A DNA stretch of 64,000 bases from Kitasatospora viridis. GTDB taxonomy: Bacteria; Actinomycetota; Actinomycetes; Streptomycetales; Streptomycetaceae. The stretch lies in NCBI RefSeq assembly GCF_007829815.1, contig NZ_VIWT01000001.1, positions 6,039,001-6,103,000 on the forward strand, given 5' to 3'. The notes beneath the pieces are model-generated. The model worked only from the letters and a program-made list of their open reading frames with translations, made no database searches and was not told the origin of the DNA. Below, in pieces: positions 58,089 to 64,000 of the stretch (positions are counted from its first letter, which is position 1; every line of letters starts with the position of its first letter). Position numbers and translations under genes: made by a program.

Positions 58089-59039
58089 ATGAACCAGCAG
58101 GAAGCCAACCCGCACGCGGTGCTCGCCGCCCTCGCCGACCGGTTGCGCAGCGCCAGCCGGCCCGGGGCGCGCACCGACGGGCGGCGGATCGCGCTCGCCG
58201 TCGAGGGCGGCGGGATGCGCGGCGCCGTCTCGGCCGGGATGGCGCTGGCCCTGCACGAGGCCGGGCTGCTGCCCGCCTTCGACGCGGTCTACGGTGCGTC
58301 GGCCGGCGGGATCACCGGCGCCTGGCTGCTCAGCGGCGAGCCCGAACTGCTGCGCGGCTGGGCCGAACCGGCCTACGCCCGGGAGACGATCCGGCTCTGG
58401 AACCCGTGGATCGGGCGGCCGGTGGTGGACGTCCGGCGGCTGATCGAGCACCTGTACGTGAACGTGGCGCCGATGGACTTCGCGACAGTGCTGGCCAACC
58501 CGATCACGCTGCACCCGCTGGCCACCGACGTGCTCACCGGCCAGGCCGTCGACCTGCGGCCCTACCTCACCGGGCCGGCCGAGCTGCGGCTCGCGCTGCG
58601 GGCCAGCGCGGCGCTGCCGGTGCTGGCCGGGCGGCCGGTGGAGCTGGGCGGGCGGCGGTGGTTCGACGCGGGGCTGGCCGAGTCGGTGCCGTTCCGCACG
58701 GCGCTGGCGCAGGGGGCCACGCACGTGCTGGTGCTGCGCTCGCGCCGGCCCGCGCCGCCGCCCGCCGCCCCCTCGCGCGGCTCGCGGCTGATCGCCGGCA
58801 CCGCGCTGCGCCGCTACCCGCTGCCGCTGCGGGACTCCTACCTGGCCCGCGGCACCAACCGGCACGCCGACGACACCTTCCTCGGCCGCCCGCCGGCCGG
58901 CCCGGCGCTGCTGACCATCCACCCGGACGCCGATGCCCCGCACGTCAGCCGGCTGGCCCGGGACGGCGAGACGCTGATCCGCGGTTTCGAGGCGGGCCGG
59001 TCGGCGGCCCGCCAGGTGCTGGAGGCGGCACTGGTCTGA
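58089..59039 (+). CDS. patatin-like phospholipase
   Basis: A 316-residue lipid acyl hydrolase. Oxyanion hole VEGGGMRG near 38-45, nucleophile elbow GASAGG (Ser near 76), and the catalytic dyad Asp in FDAGLAESVP near 196. No signal peptide, so it acts in the cytoplasm. It is divergent from the SDR gene with an 81-bp gap. AGGAAG lies 11 bases before ATG 58089. Confidence 0.93.
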   Translation: MNQQEANPHAVLAALADRLRSASRPGARTDGRRIALAVEGGGMRGAVSAGMALALHEAGLLPAFDAVYGASAGGITGAWLLSGEPELLRGWAEPAYARETIRLWNPWIGRPVVDVRRLIEHLYVNVAPMDFATVLANPITLHPLATDVLTGQAVDLRPYLTGPAELRLALRASAALPVLAGRPVELGGRRWFDAGLAESVPFRTALAQGATHVLVLRSRRPAPPPAAPSRGSRLIAGTALRRYPLPLRDSYLARGTNRHADDTFLGRPPAGPALLTIHPDADAPHVSRLARDGETLIRGFEAGRSAARQVLEAALV

Positions 59040-59118
59040 CCCGCGCCGTGGCGGCCCGCGCCGTCCACCGACCGGACGCCCCGCCGGGGGCTGCGCCGCG
59101 GTCACTAGGGTGACGATC

Positions 59119-59562
59119 ATGAACGACTGGACGATGCGCGCGGCCACGCCCGCCGACCTGGAACCGCTGGTGGAGCTGCGGGCGGTGGTGATGCGGCCGG
59201 ACCTGGAGCGGCTGGGCCGCTACGACGGGGCCCGGGTGCGGCAGCGGCTGCGGGACGCCTACCAGCCGTCGCACACCTGGATCGTCGAGCTCGGGGCGGC
59301 GACGGTCGGCTGCGTGGCGCTGCGGCCGGCCGAGGACGGCTACTGGCTGGAGCACTTCTTCCTGGCCCCGGAGCTGCAGGGCCGCGGCATCGGCGGCGCG
59401 GTGCTGCGCGAACTGCTCGACCGGTGCGACCAGGAGGCCACCCCGGTGCGGCTCAACGTGCTGCAGGGCAGCGCCGCGCGCCGCCTCTACGAGCGGTTCG
59501 GGTTCACCCTGGACCGCGAGGATCCGGTGGACGTCTTCATGGTGCGCGAGCCGCGCGGGTGA
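59119..59562 (+). CDS. GNAT-family N-acetyltransferase
   Basis: About 147 residues. Acetyl-CoA motif: LAPELQGRGIGGAVLRELL; motif B: VLQGSAARRLYERFGFTLD. Start ATG 59119 (MNDWTMRAATPADLEPL); GTG 59110 is possible. Its TGA overlaps the GTG of the HAD gene (GTGA), so translation is coupled. Substrate unknown. Confidence 0.92.
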   Translation: MNDWTMRAATPADLEPLVELRAVVMRPDLERLGRYDGARVRQRLRDAYQPSHTWIVELGAATVGCVALRPAEDGYWLEHFFLAPELQGRGIGGAVLRELLDRCDQEATPVRLNVLQGSAARRLYERFGFTLDREDPVDVFMVREPRG

Positions 59563-60347
59563 CGGTCGCCCGGCCGGTGCTGCTGCTCGACCTGGACGAC
59601 ACCCTGGTCCCCGACGTCCCGGCGGCCCGCCGGGCGATCGCGGACACCCTGCGCGGCTGCGCCCTCCCGGACACCGTGGCGGCCGTGGACACCGTGCTGG
59701 CCGCGGTCCGGGAGGCCTGGCGGGCCGAACCCGGGCGGGAGCATCCCGAGTTGGCGCAGGTCAGCTCCTGGGAGGCGCTCTGGGTGGACTTCGCCGGGCT
59801 GGAGGTGCCGGCGCGGCTGCGGGAGCACGACCGGCGCGCGTGGCGGCTCGCGCTCTCCCGGCTGAGCGCGGCCGCTCCATCGGCCGATCGGGTGGCTGAT
59901 CGGATGGCGGTGCTGTTCCGGGCCCGCCGGGCGGAGTTGACCCGCCCGCTGCCCGGAGTCCCCGGCCGGCTCGCCGAATTGGCCGCCAGGCACGACCTCT
60001 GGCTGGTCACCCAGGGCTGCCGGACGCTGCAACGCCGAAAAGTGGAACTCGCCGGGCTCACCCCGTTCTTCGCACGGATTTTCGTGACCGCGGAACTGGG
60101 GTTCGCGAAGGACGACCCGCGATTCGCCGCCGCGCTGCGCGCCGAGCTCGCCGGCCGCCCCGTCCACCTTCTCGTCGGCGACAGCGCGCGCACCGATCTG
60201 GCCCTTGCGGAAACAGGCGGTTGGCCCGCCGTTCACCTCTGCGACCCGAGCACCTGTCAGGAGATTTCCCGCCCGACGGTCCGTCATGCCCCCGACTTCA
60301 CCTCGGCGACCGCGCAGTGCGCCCAGTACGCGCATTGCGCGCACTGA
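59559..60347 (+). CDS. HAD-superfamily hydrolase
   Basis: A 262-residue phosphatase-type protein. Motif I DLDDTLVPD (nucleophile Asp near 11), motif II in LWLVTQG, Lys motif GFAKDDPRF, and motif IV VGDSARTDLAL. A helical cap lies between. The last 25 residues contain a run of Cys-Ala-His repeats (AQCAQYAHCAH), unusual and perhaps metal-binding or simply read past a natural end. It is coupled to the GNAT gene. Confidence 0.88.
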   Translation: MTVARPVLLLDLDDTLVPDVPAARRAIADTLRGCALPDTVAAVDTVLAAVREAWRAEPGREHPELAQVSSWEALWVDFAGLEVPARLREHDRRAWRLALSRLSAAAPSADRVADRMAVLFRARRAELTRPLPGVPGRLAELAARHDLWLVTQGCRTLQRRKVELAGLTPFFARIFVTAELGFAKDDPRFAAALRAELAGRPVHLLVGDSARTDLALAETGGWPAVHLCDPSTCQEISRPTVRHAPDFTSATAQCAQYAHCAH

Positions 60348-60469
60348 CGGCCATTCAGCCGGTCGCCGACGAACCTGTGGTCGCGAAGGCCCCGGGACCT
60401 TTCGGCAATTCCCACCGCCCGGCCGGACTGTGCGTACCCGCAGCTGCCGGATCACGTAGCGTGCGGTCC

Positions 60470-61222
60470 ATGACAGTGCAACCTCCGGCCGAGGCACCCG
60501 TGCTCGACACCCGCGACGTCGCCGCCGCCCTGCGCGGGGGAGTGCGCGACCTGGACCACGCGCTGGAGTTCGTCCGCTCCTTCGCCGCCACCTGGAGCGG
60601 CCACTCGCTGTGCCCGAGCGACCTGATTGACCATCAGTTGGACGACGAGGAGCGGCAGTTCGGCTACCCGCTGCCCCTCGCACTGCGCGAGGGCTACCGG
60701 CTGCTGGCCGGGCGGCCGGAGCTGACCGGCCACCAGGACCCGCTGGTCCCGGTGGCCGGCCTCGGCGAGATCGACGGCTACCTGGTCTTCCGCCGGGAGA
60801 ACCAGGACGCGGCCTTCTGGGGCATCCCGTTCGACCGCCTCGACGAGGACGACCCGCCGGTGGCCGTCCGCTCGCCGCAGGACGGCTGGCTGCCGTTCCT
60901 GCCGCGGATGTCCCAGGCCTGGGTCGAACTCCTGCTGGGCGAGACGCTGTTCGCCTGCGGGATCGAGCCGGAGCGGGCCGACTCCTGCGAGCTGCCCGCC
61001 GAGCTGGCGCCGGTGCTGGGCCAGCGCTACACCCGGGTGGACCTGCCGGACCTGCCGCACTGGGTCGGTCCGCAGGACTCCCCGATCCGCTGGTACGCCG
61101 CCCCGGGCCGGCTGCTGCGCCTCGACGGCACGGAGCCGCTCGGCTGGCTGCACGCCCGCGGCCTGACCCGGGCGGACCTGGCCGCCGTCCGGGCCGACTT
61201 CCCCTGCCAGTGGGTGAACTGA
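60470..61222 (+). CDS. SMI1/KNR4-like family protein
   Basis: A 250-residue protein. After a 45-residue N-terminus it shows the SUKH-like pattern: ERQFGYPLPLALREGYRLLAGRPEL, DPLVPVAGLGEIDGYLVFRRENQDAAFWGIPF. Such domains are common immunity proteins or peptide-recognition modules. No toxin gene is adjacent. ATG 60470 has no clear ribosome site. Confidence 0.65.
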   Translation: MTVQPPAEAPVLDTRDVAAALRGGVRDLDHALEFVRSFAATWSGHSLCPSDLIDHQLDDEERQFGYPLPLALREGYRLLAGRPELTGHQDPLVPVAGLGEIDGYLVFRRENQDAAFWGIPFDRLDEDDPPVAVRSPQDGWLPFLPRMSQAWVELLLGETLFACGIEPERADSCELPAELAPVLGQRYTRVDLPDLPHWVGPQDSPIRWYAAPGRLLRLDGTEPLGWLHARGLTRADLAAVRADFPCQWVN

Positions 61223-61246
61223 CGGCACTGGTATCGGCGCCGCCGC

Positions 61247-62098
61247 TCAGGCGAGCAGCATCGCCGCGGCCTGCTCGGCGGGCATGTTCTCCGGGACCGA
61301 GGTCAACCGGGAGGCGATGCCCTTCTTGCCGGTGAACCGGCCGAGTTCGTCCATGCAGGTCTTGGCCTCGGCATCGCTGGCGAAGTCCCAGACCAGCAGC
61401 CGGTGCACCATGGCGACCGCCTCGATCGGGCCCAGCCCCGTGCCGTTGGGGGTGCCGGTGAGGTGGCGGAAGGTCGGCACCAGCCGGGCCAGCGCGCACC
61501 GGGCCTCGCCGACCAGCGGGTGGCCGACCGGCAGGTTCTGCTGGAGCCAGGGGATCAGGCCCTGGAGCTGCTGCACGGCGGTGAGCACGTCGCCGGCCTT
61601 GGCCTGGTTCGCGGCGAGCCGCACCTGCACCGTGAGCACCCGGGCGTCGTAGGCGCCGTGCACGGCCGTCAGGGCGGGCAGCAGTTCCTGGAACCGCTGC
61701 ATGGCGGCGCGCGGATCGCCGCTGTTGCCGATGGCGGTGGCCAGCTCCAGGTGGGCCACCAGGGTGTCCGGGTCGGCCGGCCCGAGCTCCTGGGCCATGT
61801 CGGTCACCACCTGGCTGAGCAGGTGGACCGCGGCGGCCGACTTGCCGTCGCTGTCCTGCTGGCAGCCGACCTCGCGCCAGGTGACCAGGGTCTCCCGGTC
61901 GAACCGGCCCAGCCGCGCCGTCATCTCGCGGGCCACCAGGTCGAGCAGGTGCAGCTTCGCCTCGTCCGACGGCGCGTCGGTCGCGGCTTCGCGGAAACGT
62001 ATCAGCACCTCTCGCACCGCGTCGTCGGCGGGCGCGGCATCCTCGGGCTCGGTGGGACCGAACGAGCCGGGCGACTCTGCGGACACGGACACAGGCAA
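61247..62098 (-). CDS. TPR-like helical protein
   Basis: A 283-residue protein with an acidic N-terminus and helical pairs: LARLGRFDRETLVTWREVGCQQDSDGKSAAAVHLLSQVV, then LGPADPDTLVAHLELATAIGNSGDPRAAMQRFQELLPAL. The repeated D-T-L-x-x-x-x-E/N-x-G pattern is that of TPR_10/NB-ARC-associated TPR proteins, here without an ATPase. Role unknown. Confidence 0.65.
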   Translation of the reverse strand: MPVSVSAESPGSFGPTEPEDAAPADDAVREVLIRFREAATDAPSDEAKLHLLDLVAREMTARLGRFDRETLVTWREVGCQQDSDGKSAAAVHLLSQVVTDMAQELGPADPDTLVAHLELATAIGNSGDPRAAMQRFQELLPALTAVHGAYDARVLTVQVRLAANQAKAGDVLTAVQQLQGLIPWLQQNLPVGHPLVGEARCALARLVPTFRHLTGTPNGTGLGPIEAVAMVHRLLVWDFASDAEAKTCMDELGRFTGKKGIASRLTSVPENMPAEQAAAMLLA

Positions 62099-62260
62099 AC
62101 CTCATCGATCTACGTGAACCAGCACGGAATCCGACAGCGCCCAATCCGTCACGCTGCGCGGCGCCCCATTCTCCACTGCGCCAAGCCCCACGTCACCGCT
62201 GCCCCCACGAGATCCTCGGCCCCGAGATCCTCGGCGCCGGTGCCGAGGGTGTCCGAACGC

Positions 62261-62302
62261 CGAAGGGCCCGCACCGTGCGGACGCACGGTGCGGGCCCTT
62301 CG
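62261..62302. terminator. terminator of the cold-shock gene
   Basis: A 20-bp perfect inverted repeat (62261-62280 with 62283-62302) lies 31 bases beyond the cold-shock stop. Confidence 0.85.
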
Positions 62303-62333
62303 CTACCAGGCAGGTGCCCTGGCAGGAGTACTA

Positions 62334-62540
62334 CTACTGGACGGGACGAATGTTCTCCGCCTGCGGGCCCTTCTGGCCCTGCGTGACGTCGAACTCGACC
62401 TTCTGGCCCTCAAGCAGCTCACGGAAACCGTTGGCCTGGATGTTCGAGTAGTGGGCGAACACGTCCGGACCGCCACCCTCCTGCTCGATGAAGCCGAAGC
62501 CCTTTTCCGAGTTGAACCACTTCACGGTGCCATTAGCCAT
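62334..62540 (-). CDS. cold-shock protein (CspA family)
   Basis: A 68-residue single-stranded nucleic-acid chaperone. RNP1 is KGFGFI and RNP2 is DVFAHYS, with the usual N-terminus GTVKWFNSEKG. A near-perfect GAAGGAG precedes the ATG. The leader is about 150 bases and carries a hairpin with a T-run (see separate entry). Abundant, growth- or temperature-regulated proteins of this type are universal in streptomycetes. Confidence 0.97.
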   Translation of the reverse strand: MANGTVKWFNSEKGFGFIEQEGGGPDVFAHYSNIQANGFRELLEGQKVEFDVTQGQKGPQAENIRPVQ

Positions 62541-62632
62541 TAAAAATCTCCTTCAAGGGGCAGTCCGGAGCGCACACAGCGTGTGCTCCGAGTCGCCGCG
62601 ATGAGCGCCCACCCGGGGAAGAGCCGGGAAAC

Positions 62633-62665
62633 AAAAAATGCGCCTGCGAAACACCAGCAGGCGCA
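62633..62665 (-). promoter_or_regulatory. intrinsic-terminator-like hairpin in the cold-shock leader
   Basis: On the minus strand a perfect 9-bp stem (62657-62665 with 62639-62647) with a 9-base loop is followed at once by six Ts (62638-62633). It lies about 90 bases upstream of the ATG. A TACAGT -10 candidate lies near 62704-62709. A second inverted repeat at 62567-62589 lies between hairpin and start. This looks like an attenuator. The remaining stretch to 63060 holds only promoter space for the next, divergent gene. Confidence 0.6.
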
Positions 62666-63060
62666 CACAAAGTTCATGGGAACCACTACTGCAACTGCTT
62701 CGACTGTAGCAGGCCCCGTGGGGCAACGGTGAGAAATTCCGGCACGAGTTTCGCGGCGACCCCCTCCCTGGGCCGCCGCCCCGGGGTCACCGGCAGGTCA
62801 ACGGGCCCCTGCGACGGGCCGGTTGGGGGAGAAGTCGGGTGCTCCGACCAGCTCGATCGGGCCGGCGCGCCGCGTGTCGGCACCGGCGCGCGGACCGACA
62901 CGTGAGCTCGAACACGGTTGCTCCGGCCCACCAGGACCAACCGCCACAGGCGGCCCGGCCGTGGTCGTGGGGTGAACGGAGTGGGTCGAAAATCCGACCG
63001 ATGCGAATTCGAACCCTCGTCGGGGGTCCGCCGCCGAGATTTCGGCGCATACTGATCGGA

Positions 63061-63285
63061 ATGACGAAATCAGTAGCACGGCGGCATCTGCCCACCAGTC
63101 CCTTCAAGGCCCCGGTCGAGACGCCGCTCAAGCGCTTCGCCGTGGACGACCGCGTCACCCACGACAGCTTCGGCCTCGGCCGGGTCGTCGCCGTCGAGGG
63201 CGGCGGCGAAACAGCGGTCCTCGTCGACTTCGGGACGAGGGAGGAACGCATCACCAAACCGTTCAGCGGCATGTTCAAACTCTGA
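63061..63285 (+). CDS. small conserved Tudor-like protein
   Basis: A 74-residue basic protein. Residues 24-70 read FAVDDRVTHDSFGLGRVV...VLVDFGTREERITKPF, the pattern of the small SH3/Tudor-like fold seen at the C-terminus of UvrD/PcrA and in CarD-like proteins (FGxGxV and a late Val-Asp-Phe strand). It may bind nucleic acid or RNA polymerase. No helicase is adjacent. ATG 63061, no clear ribosome site. Confidence 0.7.
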   Translation: MTKSVARRHLPTSPFKAPVETPLKRFAVDDRVTHDSFGLGRVVAVEGGGETAVLVDFGTREERITKPFSGMFKL

Positions 63286-63317
63286 GCGTGATCATCCGGG
63301 CGTGATCACCGGACCCT

Positions 63318-63370
63318 GCGCGCGCCGGGCGCTGTGGCGCGCGCGGACCGGTCCTTCGGCGCGCGCCGAA
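63318..63370. terminator. hairpin followed by two perfect palindromes
   Basis: A 9-bp stem (63318-63326 with 63336-63344) lies 33 bases after the small gene and probably terminates it. Directly beyond are GGACCGGTCC (63345-63354) and TTCGGCGCGCGCCGAA (63355-63370). The 63286-63573 gap shows nothing else supported. Confidence 0.5.
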
Positions 63371-63573
63371 CCGGCCGGCCGGAACTCCTCGCTCCCCCTC
63401 CTCCACCAGCACCTCGACCCCGGCGCGCCGCCGGTCAGGTGACGGCCGTGGCGAGCCGCGCCCTGCCTGCCGACCGTGGCGGGCACGCGGTGTCAGCATC
63501 TGGGCGTGCCGCCCGGGCCATCTCTACGGCCTGCTGGGGCCGCGGCCCGAACACGCGAGGAGGGGCTCCGCCC

Positions 63574-64000
63574 ATGCGATCGACCATTCACCCGAGTCTG
63601 CTGGCCGTGCTGGTGCTCGCGCTCGCCCCGCTGGCCGGCTGCGCCGGTGCCGACGGGGCCGCACCGGCGATCGCCGGACCCCCGCCGCCGGAGACGGCGT
63701 TCGGCCAGGACTGCGCCTCGCTGCCGGGCGACGGCCCGGGCAGCCTGGCCTCGATGGGTGCCCTGCCGGTGCTGGACGCCATCGACCAGGCCAAGGACCT
63801 CACTCAGCTGTCCGCGCTGGTCAAGACGGCGAAGGCGAAGGACATCTTCGACTCGATGGACAACGTCACGGTCTTCGCGCCGAACGACGCGGCCTTCGCC
63901 AAGCTGACGGACGACCAGAAGAAGGCGCTCACCACCCAGCAAGGCGCCGGCGACCTGGTCCGCAAGCTGATCGTGGTGCGCGACCTGCGCCGGGCCGACC
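63574..64000 (+). CDS. fasciclin-domain lipoprotein, partial
   Basis: 142 codons to the right edge. The N-terminus has a signal and a lipobox (LAGC, Cys near 23). From about residue 55 a fasciclin (FAS1) domain begins: LDAIDQAKDLTQLSALVKTAKAKDIF, then the H1-like NVTVFAPNDAAFAKL, then LIVVRDLR. FAS1 proteins are surface adhesion or matrix proteins. GGAGG lies upstream of ATG 63574. Confidence 0.9.
   Translation, partial: MRSTIHPSLLAVLVLALAPLAGCAGADGAAPAIAGPPPPETAFGQDCASLPGDGPGSLASMGALPVLDAIDQAKDLTQLSALVKTAKAKDIFDSMDNVTVFAPNDAAFAKLTDDQKKALTTQQGAGDLVRKLIVVRDLRRAD

Noticed and set aside
59487..62144. 885-codon minus-strand frame across GNAT, HAD and SMI1-like genes
   Set aside because: It crosses several well-supported plus-strand genes and has Arg/Gly/Pro-rich nonsense composition.
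63345..63382. Cluster of short palindromes as a replication origin or attachment site
   Set aside because: Palindromes of 10-16 bp in GGCC/GCGC-rich spacer occur easily at this GC content, and no associated gene supports a role.
1..64000. CRISPR arrays, rRNA and tRNA genes
   Set aside because: No spaced short repeats of the right kind and no cloverleaf with a CCA-adjacent acceptor stem were seen while reading both strands. The only tandem arrays are the 24-bp and 306-bp repeats described.

Overview
The window is about 73% GC, with long GC-biased codons, GTG/TTG starts, secreted hydrolases, a twin-arginine sugar-binding lipoprotein and a DasR-type operator. This points to a streptomycete (Streptomyces or Kitasatospora). 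The near-full-length epsilon-poly-L-lysine synthetase homologue fits either genus. There are about 60 genes. I see no rRNA, tRNA, CRISPR array or intact insertion sequence.

Layout. 1-6.5 kb: a hypothetical protein running off the left edge, a secreted S53 (sedolisin) peptidase, an AraC regulator divergent from an NTF2-like protein, an aminoglycoside-phosphotransferase-fold enzyme, the 3' relic of an alpha/beta hydrolase, and a GNAT enzyme. 6.5-14.6 kb: membrane and secreted proteins, a von Willebrand A surface-protein pair, an ABC exporter whose two genes are joined by a 24-bp tandem repeat, and an aldo/keto reductase. 14.6-20.5 kb: a chitinase with a DasR-type site in its promoter, a tautomerase, a GH16-like protein, a phosphoesterase and a lipoprotein.

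20.5-29.3 kb is the most unusual part. An aldo/keto reductase (minus) and an ArsR-type regulator (plus) look like an ancestral divergent pair split by about 6.7 kb of inserted DNA. A 46-bp exact direct repeat flanks the insert, and a decayed copy of the reductase 5' end lies beside the regulator. The insert carries a NUDIX hydrolase, a radical-SAM protein, an ATP-grasp ligase and a thymidylate-kinase-like gene broken by one base in a G run. Divergent from these are an XRE-TPR regulator and an ASCH protein. The content looks like a small uncharacterised biosynthetic or nucleotide-linked system.

29-40.4 kb: methyltransferases, a FUSC-type membrane protein, a DUF3626 protein, a cytochrome P450, a methionine aminopeptidase with a divergent XRE regulator, a DUF4118 protein, a TetR/NTF2 divergent pair with two clear operators, an FMN-binding protein and a PadR-methyltransferase fusion. 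40.4-51.6 kb: a carbohydrate-use region, all on the minus strand: a binding protein, two permeases, a GH36 enzyme, a LacI regulator, a large secreted glycosidase, a secreted repeat protein and a GH16 enzyme with three near-identical repeats. No transporter ATPase is present, as expected where a shared MsiK-type ATPase is used.

51.6-64 kb: a NUDIX protein, a 514-bp low-GC control region, the Pls-like synthetase, a short-chain dehydrogenase, a patatin-like lipase, GNAT, HAD and SMI1-like proteins, a TPR-like protein, a cold-shock gene with a hairpin/T-tract in its leader, and a fasciclin lipoprotein running off the right edge. A palindrome, TGACG-N3-CGTCA, recurs at the 3' ends of many genes throughout the window.
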